DNA from: Pseudomonadota bacterium
GTDB taxonomy: Bacteria > Pseudomonadota > Gammaproteobacteria > Steroidobacterales > Steroidobacteraceae
Length of the DNA: 16,818 bases
Direction: 5' to 3'
Assembly (NCBI GenBank): GCA_023433515.1
Contig: JAEZCN010000204.1
Coordinates: 1-16,818 of the forward strand
Position numbers and translations under genes: made by a program
Notes under the pieces: generated by a model
Database searches by the model: none
Seen by the model: the letters and a program-made list of their open reading frames with translations, nothing else
Told to the model about the DNA's origin: nothing
In this document: in pieces, positions 7,007-14,121 of the stretch
How the letters are laid out: each line of letters opens with the position of its first letter
Position numbering within the stretch: position 1 is the stretch's first letter

Positions 7007-8992
7007 ATGACCCCGGAGACCGGTCCTCCCCCACCTGTGACGAAGACCTTGGCTTTCGACGACGTGGTCGTCGACTTCGCAGGCCGGCGACTGACGCGCG
7101 GCGGCATCGAGCAGACCCTGGAACCCAAGGCTTTTGCGGTACTGGTCCTGCTCATCGGTTCGCCCGGGCGGGTGTTCACCCGCGACGAGATCCTCGATTC
7201 GGTCTGGGGTCACCGGCATGTGACCCAGAGCGTGCTGAACCGGATCATGAGCATGCTGCGACAGGCGCTGGGAGAGGATGCGCAGCATCCGCGCCTGCTT
7301 CGAACCGTGCACGGAGTTGGCTACCGATTCGATCTGCCGGAGACGGCAACGCCGGTGGCACCTCATCTCGAAGTGAAGGCGGACCCGGCCCGGCGTCCCG
7401 GGTTCGGAGTCGCCATTGCCGCGGCGGCTGCCGCCGCCTTCCTGATCCTCGGCATCTCGTGGCTGATCCGGAGTGACTCGAACGCGGGACCCGGGCTCGC
7501 ATCCGTAACGAATCAACCCTCACTGGCGGTGCTGCCGTTCGCCGATCTGTCCGCGACACGCGACCAGGAATATCTGGCCTACGGTCTCGCCGAAGAAATC
7601 CTCAATCAGCTCGCGCAGGTGCCTGCGATCCGCGTGGTTGGGCGCTCTTCCAGTTTCTCGTTCAAAGGAAGGAACGAAGACCTGCGGGTGATCGGTCAGA
7701 TGCTGGGGGTCACGCACCTGCTCGAAGGCAGCGTGCGCAAGGCAGGGGATCGGCTCCGGGTCACCGCGCAGCTCATTCGCACGGACGATGGAACGCATCT
7801 CTGGTCGAAGACCTACGCACGGGAATTGCGCGACGTGTTCGCGGTGGAGGACGAGATCTCGCGCGACGTGGCGCGGGCGCTGAGCGTGACGCTCGACGTG
7901 ACGACGTATAACCGGGAGCAGGGCGGCACTACGAACATCGAGGCCTACGAGCGTTTCCTGCGCTGGCGCGGCACCGTCATGCAGGAGCTCTTCGACTTCG
8001 AGCATGGTCGCGAGCGCCTGCAACTCGCGCGCGAGATGGTCGCGCTCGATTCGCGATGCATTCTGTGCCTCGATGCGCTGGCGCAGTCGTTGAGCTCGAT
8101 GGCGCAGGCCGTCGACGTTACGCAGGCCGAAAAATTGCGCGCGGAAGCGGCGGAGGTCCGCGCGCGTATCGCGCGGACGGCGCCGGAGAGCTGGGTCGCG
8201 AAACGCGACCGATCCAACATGTTGTGGCGGGAAGGCAAACGTGCCGAAGCGATCGCCCTCGCGAAAGAAATCGCCGACACCGGCCCGCAGACCAAGGAAC
8301 GAGTCTGGGACTATGCATACATGATCTACGCCGTCGGACACCTGAACGATACGATCGCGCTGGTCGAACAGGTGCGCGCGGTCGAGCCGACGGCCATCTT
8401 CCTGTCACGCGACCTGCAGTTCGACTACACCGCGGCGCGCCGCTTCGACGATGCGGAGGCCGAGTACCAGCGCGGACTGAAACTGCAGGGCAGTCAGACG
8501 GAGCCTCACTTCGTCGCGTTCTTCCGCCAGCTCGCGGGCAAGCGCCCCGGCGGTCTTGCGGAACTGCGCGCGCTCCACGACGAGCTGGTGAGGAGGGGTC
8601 GCTTCACGTCCGCGTTTCTGCGGCAATTGGGTGACGTGCTGGGTGACCGTGCGGCGATGCTCGCGCTGGCGCGCAAGTCACTCGGGAATCCCGTGCACGG
8701 CATGGGAGGCGACTCGGAATTCGTCATGTTCGTGGCCGACGCATTGGGCGACGCCGATCTCGCGGTGGCCGCGATGCGCAAGACACTGGAGTCCATCGAC
8801 GGATTCCAGGACCGCGCCATGGCCCAATACGCGTACGTGTTGTTCTGGAACGCGCCGTATTCGAACGCACGCGCGCACCCGGATTTCAAGCGGCTGTTGA
8901 TCGAGGCCGGTGTGGCTGACTACTGGCGGCGGACCGGCAAGTGGGGCGACGGCTGCCGGCCCGTGGGCGCGGACGACTTCCAGTGCGAGTGA
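7007..8992 (+). CDS. Membrane-anchored winged-helix regulator with TolB-like and TPR-like domains (CadC/ToxR type)
   Basis: A 661-residue one-component regulator starting at ATG 7007, behind GGAG (6997-7000, spacing 6). An in-frame ATG at 6938 lacks a ribosome site and would add an unstructured tail. Residues 15-110 form an OmpR/CadC-type winged helix (LEPKAFAVLVLL, FTRDEILDSVWG, HVTQSVLNRIMSMLRQALGE, VHGVGYRF). An Ala-rich hydrophobic helix at about 132-154 is the single membrane anchor, followed by a TolB/FlgO-like domain at about 172-295 (SLAVLPFADLS, EYLAYGLAEEILNQLAQ, VTHLLEGSVRK, LWSKTY). Residues about 305-640 are helical, TPR-like repeats. The tail contains C-R-P-V-G-x-D-D-F-x-C, whose two cysteines could form a periplasmic disulfide. 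No phospho-acceptor receiver domain is present, so signal sensing is expected through the periplasmic part. Targets are unknown; the divergent DUF2306 gene and the downstream barrel gene are the nearest candidates. Confidence 0.9.
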   Translation: MTPETGPPPPVTKTLAFDDVVVDFAGRRLTRGGIEQTLEPKAFAVLVLLIGSPGRVFTRDEILDSVWGHRHVTQSVLNRIMSMLRQALGEDAQHPRLLRTVHGVGYRFDLPETATPVAPHLEVKADPARRPGFGVAIAAAAAAAFLILGISWLIRSDSNAGPGLASVTNQPSLAVLPFADLSATRDQEYLAYGLAEEILNQLAQVPAIRVVGRSSSFSFKGRNEDLRVIGQMLGVTHLLEGSVRKAGDRLRVTAQLIRTDDGTHLWSKTYARELRDVFAVEDEISRDVARALSVTLDVTTYNREQGGTTNIEAYERFLRWRGTVMQELFDFEHGRERLQLAREMVALDSRCILCLDALAQSLSSMAQAVDVTQAEKLRAEAAEVRARIARTAPESWVAKRDRSNMLWREGKRAEAIALAKEIADTGPQTKERVWDYAYMIYAVGHLNDTIALVEQVRAVEPTAIFLSRDLQFDYTAARRFDDAEAEYQRGLKLQGSQTEPHFVAFFRQLAGKRPGGLAELRALHDELVRRGRFTSAFLRQLGDVLGDRAAMLALARKSLGNPVHGMGGDSEFVMFVADALGDADLAVAAMRKTLESIDGFQDRAMAQYAYVLFWNAPYSNARAHPDFKRLLIEAGVADYWRRTGKWGDGCRPVGADDFQCE

Positions 8993-9077
8993 CCCGCCGC
9001 CCGGCACTCGAACTTCCCGGCGCAGGCTTGCTGCACCCGCACACCGGAATCCTGTGAACGACTAACTAGAGTCGGCG

Positions 9078-9093
9078 CAGCCTGTGAAGGCTG
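9078..9093 (+). other. Small hairpin in the leader of the barrel gene
   Basis: CAGCCT (9078-9083) pairs perfectly with AGGCTG (9088-9093) around a GTGA loop, which would be a stable GNRA-type tetraloop in RNA. It lies in the 238-base gap between the regulator and the barrel gene. No T-run follows, so it is not a standard terminator. It could stabilise an mRNA end or be chance. Confidence 0.3.
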
Positions 9094-9107
9094 GACGGCA
9101 TCCTGTT

Positions 9108-9128
9108 TTCGAGGGATCTGCTCTCGAA
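9108..9128. promoter_or_regulatory. Inverted repeat TTCGAG-N9-CTCGAA upstream of the barrel gene
   Basis: TTCGAG (9108-9113) and CTCGAA (9123-9128) are exact reverse complements 9 bases apart, about 100 bases before the barrel start. Spacing of roughly two half-turns would suit a dimeric regulator. The rest of 8993-9230 shows no clear sigma70 promoter. Low confidence. Confidence 0.25.
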
Positions 9129-9230
9129 GGCGACCGCCGCCGGATATGAGCCGCGCATAGTCCCTACGGCCCATTGCTGCCGCGTGATGGCGCCTGCAAG
9201 CTGCCCGACCGACGAGCGGGAGATGCTCAT

Positions 9231-10580
9231 ATGGAAGTGGCACTCGCGAGGAGGTTGCTCGCGGCAACGATCCTGTCGCTCGCGTCCCTCGACGTCGCTG
9301 CGCAGGAAGCTGGCGAAGAGAAGCAGGAGCGCACCAAGGGCCTGCCGGACTGGGGCGAGTGGACGTTCGACTTCGACGCCGGCTTCGGCGGATTCGATTT
9401 CCACGATTCTCTGTATCGCAATCCACACGAGGATCCTTCCGGCAACCTGAGCGACGACTGGCTCGAAATGTTCGTGAGGCCCGCGATCTCGCTGGACGTT
9501 CCTCTCGAATCGAAGGGCGTGTTCTTCGGCAAGCTCAGTGCGGTGGGCGCGCGCAATTTCGGCGCGCCGCCCTCGGTCGTCGGAGAAGAAGCTTCCTCGT
9601 TTCTGACCGAGGATCTCTACGTCGGCTGGCGCTCGGGCAATTCGCTCGGCATCGGCGAGGACGCTCTGGAATTCACGCTCGGGCGCGCGCCCTTCAGGCT
9701 CGGACGCGGCCTCCTGGTGTGGGACGGCGCCGGTGACGGCGGCAGCCGCGGCGGATACTGGAGCGGTGCGCGCCGGGCCTGGGAAGCCGCCGCCATCGGG
9801 CAGGTCGAGGCGAAGGGCAATACGTTCCAGTTGTTCTACCTGGATCGCGACGAGCTGCCCGAACACGACACGGGCACGAAGCTGTGGGGGGCTAACTACG
9901 AGCTCGCGCTCGCGGGCGACACCACGACCATCGGCCTGACGTACCTCGAGCTGGACTCGAGCAGGGCGCCGCTGCGCGACGGCATGTCGGTTTACAACGG
10001 CCGCCTGTCCACCTCACCGTTGCCGTCGTTGCCGGACCTCACGTTCCATCTCGAATACGCGCAGGAACACAACGGCTCCGCGCTGAGCGCCGAGACGTAC
10101 TCGGCACAGGTCTCGTACAAGCTCACGGGTGTACGCTGGTCGCCGCAGGTCTTCTATCGATACGCATTCTTCGAAGGCGACGATCCGGCCACCGAGAAGA
10201 GCGAGGCGTTCGATTCGCTCTTCACCGGTTTCTACGACTGGGGCACGTGGTGGCAGGGCGAGATCGCGGGCAACTTTCTGCTGGCGAACTCGAACCTCAT
10301 CTCGCACGAGCTGCGCTTGCACGTGACGCCGCACAAGGAGCTCAGCGGCGGATTCATCCTCTATGACTTCCGGCTCGATCAGCCGGCATCGTTCGGTGAC
10401 GGCGTGACCTCCGACAGCGTAGGCGTCGAGATCGACGCCTACGCCGACTGGAACATCAACTCCAACTTCACGGCAACCTTCGTGCTCGCGTACATGGCCC
10501 CCGACGTTGCGCTGGACCAGGCCACGGGCCGCACGAATTCCTACCGCTACGCGATGGTGTACATCTCGTATTCCTATTGA
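9231..10580 (+). CDS. Outer-membrane beta-barrel, alginate-export-like family
   Basis: A 449-residue precursor starting at ATG 9231, behind GGGAG (9218-9222, spacing 8); an ATG at 9174 in frame would spoil the signal peptide. Residues 1-24 are a Sec signal peptide ending D-V-A-A-Q. The mature protein is rich in alternating aromatic strands (WTFDFDAGFGGFDF, AQVSYKLTGVRWSPQVFYRYAFF, MVYISYSY) and ends in an aromatic residue, the usual C-terminal signal for barrel assembly. The segment F-D-S-L-F-T-G-F-Y-D-W-G-T-W-W-Q-G-E-I followed by L-x-L-H-V-T-P is characteristic of alginate-export (AlgE-like) domain proteins. Most members are not near alginate genes and their substrates are unknown; no alginate biosynthesis gene is present here. 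Likely a specific pore for an acidic or hydrophobic small molecule. It is transcribed in the same direction as the regulator before it and the exporter operon after it, but with long gaps on both sides. Confidence 0.82.
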   Translation: MEVALARRLLAATILSLASLDVAAQEAGEEKQERTKGLPDWGEWTFDFDAGFGGFDFHDSLYRNPHEDPSGNLSDDWLEMFVRPAISLDVPLESKGVFFGKLSAVGARNFGAPPSVVGEEASSFLTEDLYVGWRSGNSLGIGEDALEFTLGRAPFRLGRGLLVWDGAGDGGSRGGYWSGARRAWEAAAIGQVEAKGNTFQLFYLDRDELPEHDTGTKLWGANYELALAGDTTTIGLTYLELDSSRAPLRDGMSVYNGRLSTSPLPSLPDLTFHLEYAQEHNGSALSAETYSAQVSYKLTGVRWSPQVFYRYAFFEGDDPATEKSEAFDSLFTGFYDWGTWWQGEIAGNFLLANSNLISHELRLHVTPHKELSGGFILYDFRLDQPASFGDGVTSDSVGVEIDAYADWNINSNFTATFVLAYMAPDVALDQATGRTNSYRYAMVYISYSY

Positions 10581-10609
10581 TCGCTACGGCAGTGGCGGCC
10601 GATCCCGTT

Positions 10610-10661
10610 CGCTCCTCGGCTACTAGCAGCGAGACGAGCGCCGCATTCAGCCCCATGCGGC
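10610..10661 (+). terminator. Tandem hairpins after the barrel gene (possible terminator)
   Basis: Two hairpins follow the barrel stop by 30-80 bases: CGCTC (10610-10614) with GAGCG (10636-10640), an imperfect stem, then GCCGCAT (10640-10646) with ATGCGGC (10655-10661), a perfect 7-bp stem with an 8-base loop. They share base 10640, so only one may form fully. There is no T-run, so this would be an atypical terminator or an mRNA 3'-end structure. Confidence 0.3.
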
Positions 10662-10674
10662 CGGATCACGGGCC

Positions 10675-10746
10675 GGCCTTGACCATGACACCTGCACCGG
10701 GTCACGCCCCTTCCAGTTAAAAACTACAAGTGTCATAGTCAAGCCC
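10675..10746. promoter_or_regulatory. Large imperfect inverted repeat upstream of the ABC exporter operon
   Basis: Arms at 10675-10694 and 10727-10746 are reverse complements at 17 of 20 positions; the cores are TTGACCATGACAC and GTGTCATAGTCAA. A 32-base spacer with an AT-rich patch (TTAAAAACTA) lies between them. Each arm carries a TTGAC that resembles a -35 box pointing into the spacer, but no good -10 is found at the right distance in either direction. The right arm overlaps TACAAGTGTC (10725-10734), close to the TACA-N2-TGTA core bound by BlaI/MecI/CopY repressors. A third copy of the half-site, GTCATAGTC, occurs at 10806-10814. The region ends 57 bases before the exporter operon's first start codon. 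Best read as an operator region. Confidence 0.5.
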
Positions 10747-10805
10747 TGTTACCCGCCGCGCGCGTTTTATTTTCGCGAGGCTGCAACCCGGGGGTAGGGC
10801 AGGCC

Positions 10806-10814
10806 GTCATAGTC
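10806..10814 (+). repeat. Third GTCATAGTC half-site
   Basis: An exact nine-base copy of bases 10732-10740 in the right arm of the upstream inverted repeat, 74 bases further on (about seven helical turns). The left arm contains the inverted relative GACCATGAC (10681-10689). Repetition of the same half-site three times in one intergenic region supports a binding function. Confidence 0.35.
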
Positions 10815-10870
10815 GAATGCTCGCGGCCGCCGGCGCCGAAAAACACGATAACCGAGAGACAGATACGCGA

Positions 10871-11587
10871 ATGATCGAGCTGCAGGGGGTTCACAAGTCA
10901 TATCGAACCGGTGATCAGTCGGTACACGTCTTGAAAGGCGTGGACCTGACGATCCGTGAAGGCGAGCTGGTTTCGATCATGGGATCGTCGGGTTCGGGCA
11001 AATCCACCCTGTTGAACATTCTCGGCATCCTGGACTCGTTCGACCAGGGCACCTATCTGCTGGCGGGCGAGGCGGTCAGGAGCATGGGGGAAACCCAGGC
11101 CGCGCAGTTGCGCAACCGGCTGCTGGGTTTCGTGTTCCAGTCATTCAACCTGCTGCCCTTCAAGAACGCCGCCGAGAACGTGGCGCTGCCGCTCTACTAC
11201 CAGGGCGTCGGCCGCAGGGAACGCAACTATCGCGCCGAGCAGATCCTCGACATGGTCGGCCTGTCCGAGCGCAAACATTTCATGCCCAACCAGCTCTCGG
11301 GTGGCCAGAAGCAGCGCGTCGCCATCGCGCGCGCGCTGGTCACGAAGCCGAAGGTGATCCTCGCCGACGAGCCCACCGGCGCGCTCGACAGCCGCACGAC
11401 GCAGGAAATCATGGAGCTGCTCAAGGAGGTCCACCGGCTCGGCAACACGCTGGTCATCGTCACTCACGAGCAGGACATCGCCGATCAGACCGAGCGGCAG
11501 ATCGTCCTCAAGGATGGCGTCGTCGCATCATCCCATCGGCACACCACTCACGTCGAAGCCGCGACCGCCGAAGAGCTGGAGCAGTAG
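10871..11587 (+). CDS. ABC transporter ATP-binding protein, LolD/MacB type
   Basis: A 238-residue cytoplasmic ATPase that powers the exporter encoded by the next three genes. I start it at ATG 10871, where the usual I-E-L-x-x-V-x-K-S-Y opening begins, with GAGAG at 10854-10858 as a distant ribosome site. An in-frame ATG at 10817 would add 18 non-homologous residues. Visible motifs: Walker A GSSGSGKST (38-46), Q-loop Q90 (FVFQSFNLLP), signature LSGGQ (142-146), Walker B VILADEP (162-168, catalytic E167), D-loop ALD (171-173) and switch His199 (VTHEQ). The sequence falls in the MacB/LolD/FtsE subgroup. It lacks the fused permease found in classical MacB, so the NBD is a separate chain. A histidine-containing tail (SSHRHTTHVEA) follows the core. 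Its stop is 2 bases before the permease start, indicating one operon. Confidence 0.95.
   Translation: MIELQGVHKSYRTGDQSVHVLKGVDLTIREGELVSIMGSSGSGKSTLLNILGILDSFDQGTYLLAGEAVRSMGETQAAQLRNRLLGFVFQSFNLLPFKNAAENVALPLYYQGVGRRERNYRAEQILDMVGLSERKHFMPNQLSGGQKQRVAIARALVTKPKVILADEPTGALDSRTTQEIMELLKEVHRLGNTLVIVTHEQDIADQTERQIVLKDGVVASSHRHTTHVEAATAEELEQ
11578..11581 (+). promoter_or_regulatory. Ribosome-binding site fixing a GTG start
   Basis: GGAG lies inside the end of the ATPase gene, 8 bases before GTG 11590. It supports the GTG as the true start of the first permease. Confidence 0.65.
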
Positions 11588-11589
11588 AC

Positions 11590-12828
11590 GTGTTCGACGG
11601 CCTGCAGGAAATCCTGTTCACGCTGAAGCAGAACAAGCTGCGCACGGTGCTCACCGCGTTCGGCGTGTTCTGGGGCATCTTCATGCTGGTGCTGTTGCTG
11701 GGTGCCGGGCGCGGCATGCAGAACGGCGTGTACGAGGATTTCGGCTCGGACGTGCTCGACTTCATCATCGTCTGGACCGGTGAAACCAGCGTGGCCTATC
11801 ACGGCATGGGGCCGGGACGCAGGATCCAGTTCAAGCTCGAGGACATCGAGGCCGTCCGCAAGCAGGTCTCCGGCATCCGGGTGATTTCACCGGAGCGATT
11901 CGCGGAGAACGCCAACGTCACCTACGGACGCAAGTTGAGCAACGGCCAGGTCCTCGGCGTTCCGGACGAGTACTTCCGGATCAAGGAGGACGTACCGTTC
12001 AACTTCGGACGCAAGGTCAACCCGCTGGATCTCGACGAAACCCGCAAGGTCATCGTGATCGGCAGCGCGGTCGCCGAACGGCTGTTCGACAAGGGCGAGG
12101 ATCCGGTCGGCAAGTACGTGAAGGTCAAGGACACCGTCATGAAAGTCGTCGGCGTCTTCCACGACAAGGGTAACCGTGGCCAGAACTCGCAACGCGTGAT
12201 GATGCCGCTGTCGACGATGGAAATGCTGTATGGCGGCGGCCCGATCACCAACACCATCTGGGTGAGGCCGCAGCCGGGCGTTGACGGCTTCGAGCTCGAG
12301 AAGCAGGTGATCGAGGTGCTCAAGCGGCGGCACGATGTCTCGCCCGACGACAAGCGCGGCATCAACTCCTTCAACATGGCCATGCCCGCGCGCAACGTGA
12401 ACGGCCTCTTTCTGGGCATCAACGTGTTCATCTGGTTCGTCGGCCTCGGCACGCTGACGGCCGGCATCGTCGGTATCAGCAACATCATGATCATCACGGT
12501 GAAGGAACGCACGAAGGAGATCGGCATCCGCAAGGCGCTCGGCGCGACGCCGTTCCACATCGTGAGCACCCTGCTGCTCGAGTCGACGCTCGTGACGGGT
12601 TTCGCCGGTTACCTCGGACTGGTATTCGGCGTGGGCCTGCTCGAGCTCGTGGCATTCGGTCTGCGCAGCTCCGGCGCCCAACTACCGTACTTCGTCAATC
12701 CGAGCGTCGATTTCCAGGCCGCGATCACCGCAATCGTGCTGCTGGTCGTGGTGGGCGTGCTCGCGGGGCTCATGCCCGCGCTGCGCGCGGCGAAGATCAC
12801 GCCCACCGAAGCCATGCGCGCCGACTAG
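11590..12828 (+). CDS. ABC transporter permease 1, MacB/FtsX type
   Basis: A 412-residue inner-membrane permease starting at GTG 11590. Topology is the standard MacB/LolC type: TM1 at about 18-40 (LTAFGVFWGIFMLVLLLGAG), a large periplasmic MacB_PCD-like domain at about 45-270, then three C-terminal helices at about 275-300, 322-355 and 377-398. The cytosolic loop between TM2 and TM3 carries the FtsX-family coupling segment V-K-E-R-T-K-E-I-G-I-R-K-A-L-G-A-T-P (about 306-323), which contacts the ATPase. It ends in the common A-A-K-I-T-P-T-E-A-M-R-A-D tail. The protein is a clear paralog of the next gene and the two probably form a heterodimer with two copies of the ATPase. Function is export or extraction of a substrate from the periplasm or outer leaflet; the substrate is not evident. 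Confidence 0.93.
   Translation: MFDGLQEILFTLKQNKLRTVLTAFGVFWGIFMLVLLLGAGRGMQNGVYEDFGSDVLDFIIVWTGETSVAYHGMGPGRRIQFKLEDIEAVRKQVSGIRVISPERFAENANVTYGRKLSNGQVLGVPDEYFRIKEDVPFNFGRKVNPLDLDETRKVIVIGSAVAERLFDKGEDPVGKYVKVKDTVMKVVGVFHDKGNRGQNSQRVMMPLSTMEMLYGGGPITNTIWVRPQPGVDGFELEKQVIEVLKRRHDVSPDDKRGINSFNMAMPARNVNGLFLGINVFIWFVGLGTLTAGIVGISNIMIITVKERTKEIGIRKALGATPFHIVSTLLLESTLVTGFAGYLGLVFGVGLLELVAFGLRSSGAQLPYFVNPSVDFQAAITAIVLLVVVGVLAGLMPALRAAKITPTEAMRAD
11649..11687 (+). repeat. 39-bp exact direct repeat, copy 1
   Basis: Bases 11649-11687, coding TM1 of permease 1, are identical to 12902-12940 in permease 2; flanking bases differ. The copies are 1253 bases apart and in the same orientation and frame. Confidence 0.85.
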
Positions 12829-12831
12829 GAG
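12828..12831 (+). promoter_or_regulatory. Ribosome-binding site overlapping the permease 1 stop
   Basis: GGAG uses the last base of the TAG stop of permease 1 and lies 5 bases before ATG 12837. This arrangement supports coupled translation of the two permeases. Confidence 0.6.
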
Positions 12832-12836
12832 CCGCC

Positions 12837-14099
12837 ATGATCGACATCGAAAAATGGCGGGAGATCTTCAGCACGTTGCGCCGTCACAAGCTGCGCACCG
12901 CGCTCACCGCGTTCGGCGTGTTCTGGGGCATCTTCATGCTCACCGTGCTGATGGGCGCGGGACGGGGCCTGCAGAAGGGCGTGGACGACGGTTTTCCGCG
13001 CGTCACGAACACCGTGTGGATCTGGTCGCAGGGGCCGACGCAGATACCCTATCAGGGAATGCCGATCGGCCGGCAGGTCGTGTTCAAGCCCGAGTACACG
13101 GACATCATCCGTAAGAACGTTCCCAGCGTCGGGCGTATCGAAGGACAGAACTCGGTCGGCGTCTGGGGCGGCAGCGCGCCCTACACGGTGCACGGATCGC
13201 GCAACGGCGCCTTCAGTATCCAGGGCGGCTTCGCCGGCATCGAGGACGTCAACGCGCTGCGCATCGTGTCGGGCCGTTCGTTCAACGACTTCGACGAGCA
13301 GGAGCGCCGCAAGGTGGCCGTCATCGGCCAGCGCGTGCGCGACCAGCTGTTCGCGCCGGGCGAGAGCCCGCTCGGCGCCGAGATCACGATCAACGGCATC
13401 AGCTTCCAGGTGATCGGCGTCTTCGAGTCCATGGAGGACGGCAACCAGCAGCAGGAAGAGGAACGCATCTATCTACCGAACGGGACGCTCAGGTACGCGT
13501 TCAACCAGACCGGCCGGATCGGCAGTTTCGTCGTGATCCCGAAGCCCGGCGTCCACGCGCGCGAGGCCGAGAACGACGTGAAGGCCTGGCTCGCACAGGT
13601 CAACAAGGTCCACCCGGACGACAAGGGCGTGTTCGGCAGCTTCAACCTGCAGGACCAGTTCGAGAAGGTGCAGGGGCTGTTCACCGGGATCAACGTGTTC
13701 AGCTGGGTGGTCGCCATCGGCACTATCTTCGCGGGCGCGGTCGGCGTCGGAAACATCATGCTGATCGTGGTGAAGGAAAGGACGCGCGAGATCGGGCTGC
13801 GCAAGGCGCTCGGCGCCACGCCGCTCTCCATCGTCGCGATGATCATGCAGGAATCGCTGTTCATCACGGCGGTCGCGGGATACGCGGGGCTGGTCGCCGG
13901 CACGCTGCTGATCGAATCGATCGGGGCGGCGATGCAGGCGGGCGGCGGCAAGGCCGGGTTCTTCGGCGCGCCGGAGGTGGAGTTCGGGACCGCGATCACC
14001 GCGCTCGTGGTGCTCGTCATCGCCGGCCTGCTGGCGTCGCTGATGCCGGCGGCCAAGGCCGCCGCCGTGAACCCGATCGTGGCCCTGCAGGACGAATAG
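12837..14099 (+). CDS. ABC transporter permease 2, MacB/FtsX type
   Basis: A 420-residue inner-membrane permease, 8 bases after permease 1 and built in the same way: TM1 at about 21-42, a periplasmic domain at about 45-278, and C-terminal helices at about 280-305, 330-362 and 386-410. The coupling segment V-K-E-R-T-R-E-I-G-L-R-K-A-L-G-A-T-P sits between TM2 and TM3. The opening W-R-E-I-x-x-T-L-R-R-H-K-L-R-T and TM1 are nearly the same as in permease 1, whereas the periplasmic domains have diverged strongly. That suggests an old duplication with different periplasmic roles. In LolC/LolE-type systems the two permeases divide work between substrate and partner binding; whether that applies here is inference. 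An acidic Q/E-rich loop (EDGNQQQEEER) occurs near residue 200. Confidence 0.93.
   Translation: MIDIEKWREIFSTLRRHKLRTALTAFGVFWGIFMLTVLMGAGRGLQKGVDDGFPRVTNTVWIWSQGPTQIPYQGMPIGRQVVFKPEYTDIIRKNVPSVGRIEGQNSVGVWGGSAPYTVHGSRNGAFSIQGGFAGIEDVNALRIVSGRSFNDFDEQERRKVAVIGQRVRDQLFAPGESPLGAEITINGISFQVIGVFESMEDGNQQQEEERIYLPNGTLRYAFNQTGRIGSFVVIPKPGVHAREAENDVKAWLAQVNKVHPDDKGVFGSFNLQDQFEKVQGLFTGINVFSWVVAIGTIFAGAVGVGNIMLIVVKERTREIGLRKALGATPLSIVAMIMQESLFITAVAGYAGLVAGTLLIESIGAAMQAGGGKAGFFGAPEVEFGTAITALVVLVIAGLLASLMPAAKAAAVNPIVALQDE
12902..12940 (+). repeat. 39-bp exact direct repeat, copy 2
   Basis: Identical to 11649-11687 and coding TM1 of permease 2. Identity extends over synonymous positions, so it reflects recent shared descent or gene conversion, or very strong codon bias, rather than protein selection alone. 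Confidence 0.85.
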
Positions 14100-14121
14100 T
14101 CAGAAGTCATCGGACAACAAA

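Noticed and set aside
5882..7516. A 544-codon open frame on the minus strand spanning the DUF2306 gene and the start of the regulator gene
   Set aside because: It overlaps well-supported genes in other frames, has an Arg/Gly/Pro-rich composition with no domain pattern, and is explained by GC-rich codon bias leaving few stops.
10747..10790. GC-rich CGCG patches around TTTTATTTT, resembling a terminator or promoter
   Set aside because: There is no stem of adequate length before the T-run and no -35/-10 pair with acceptable spacing.
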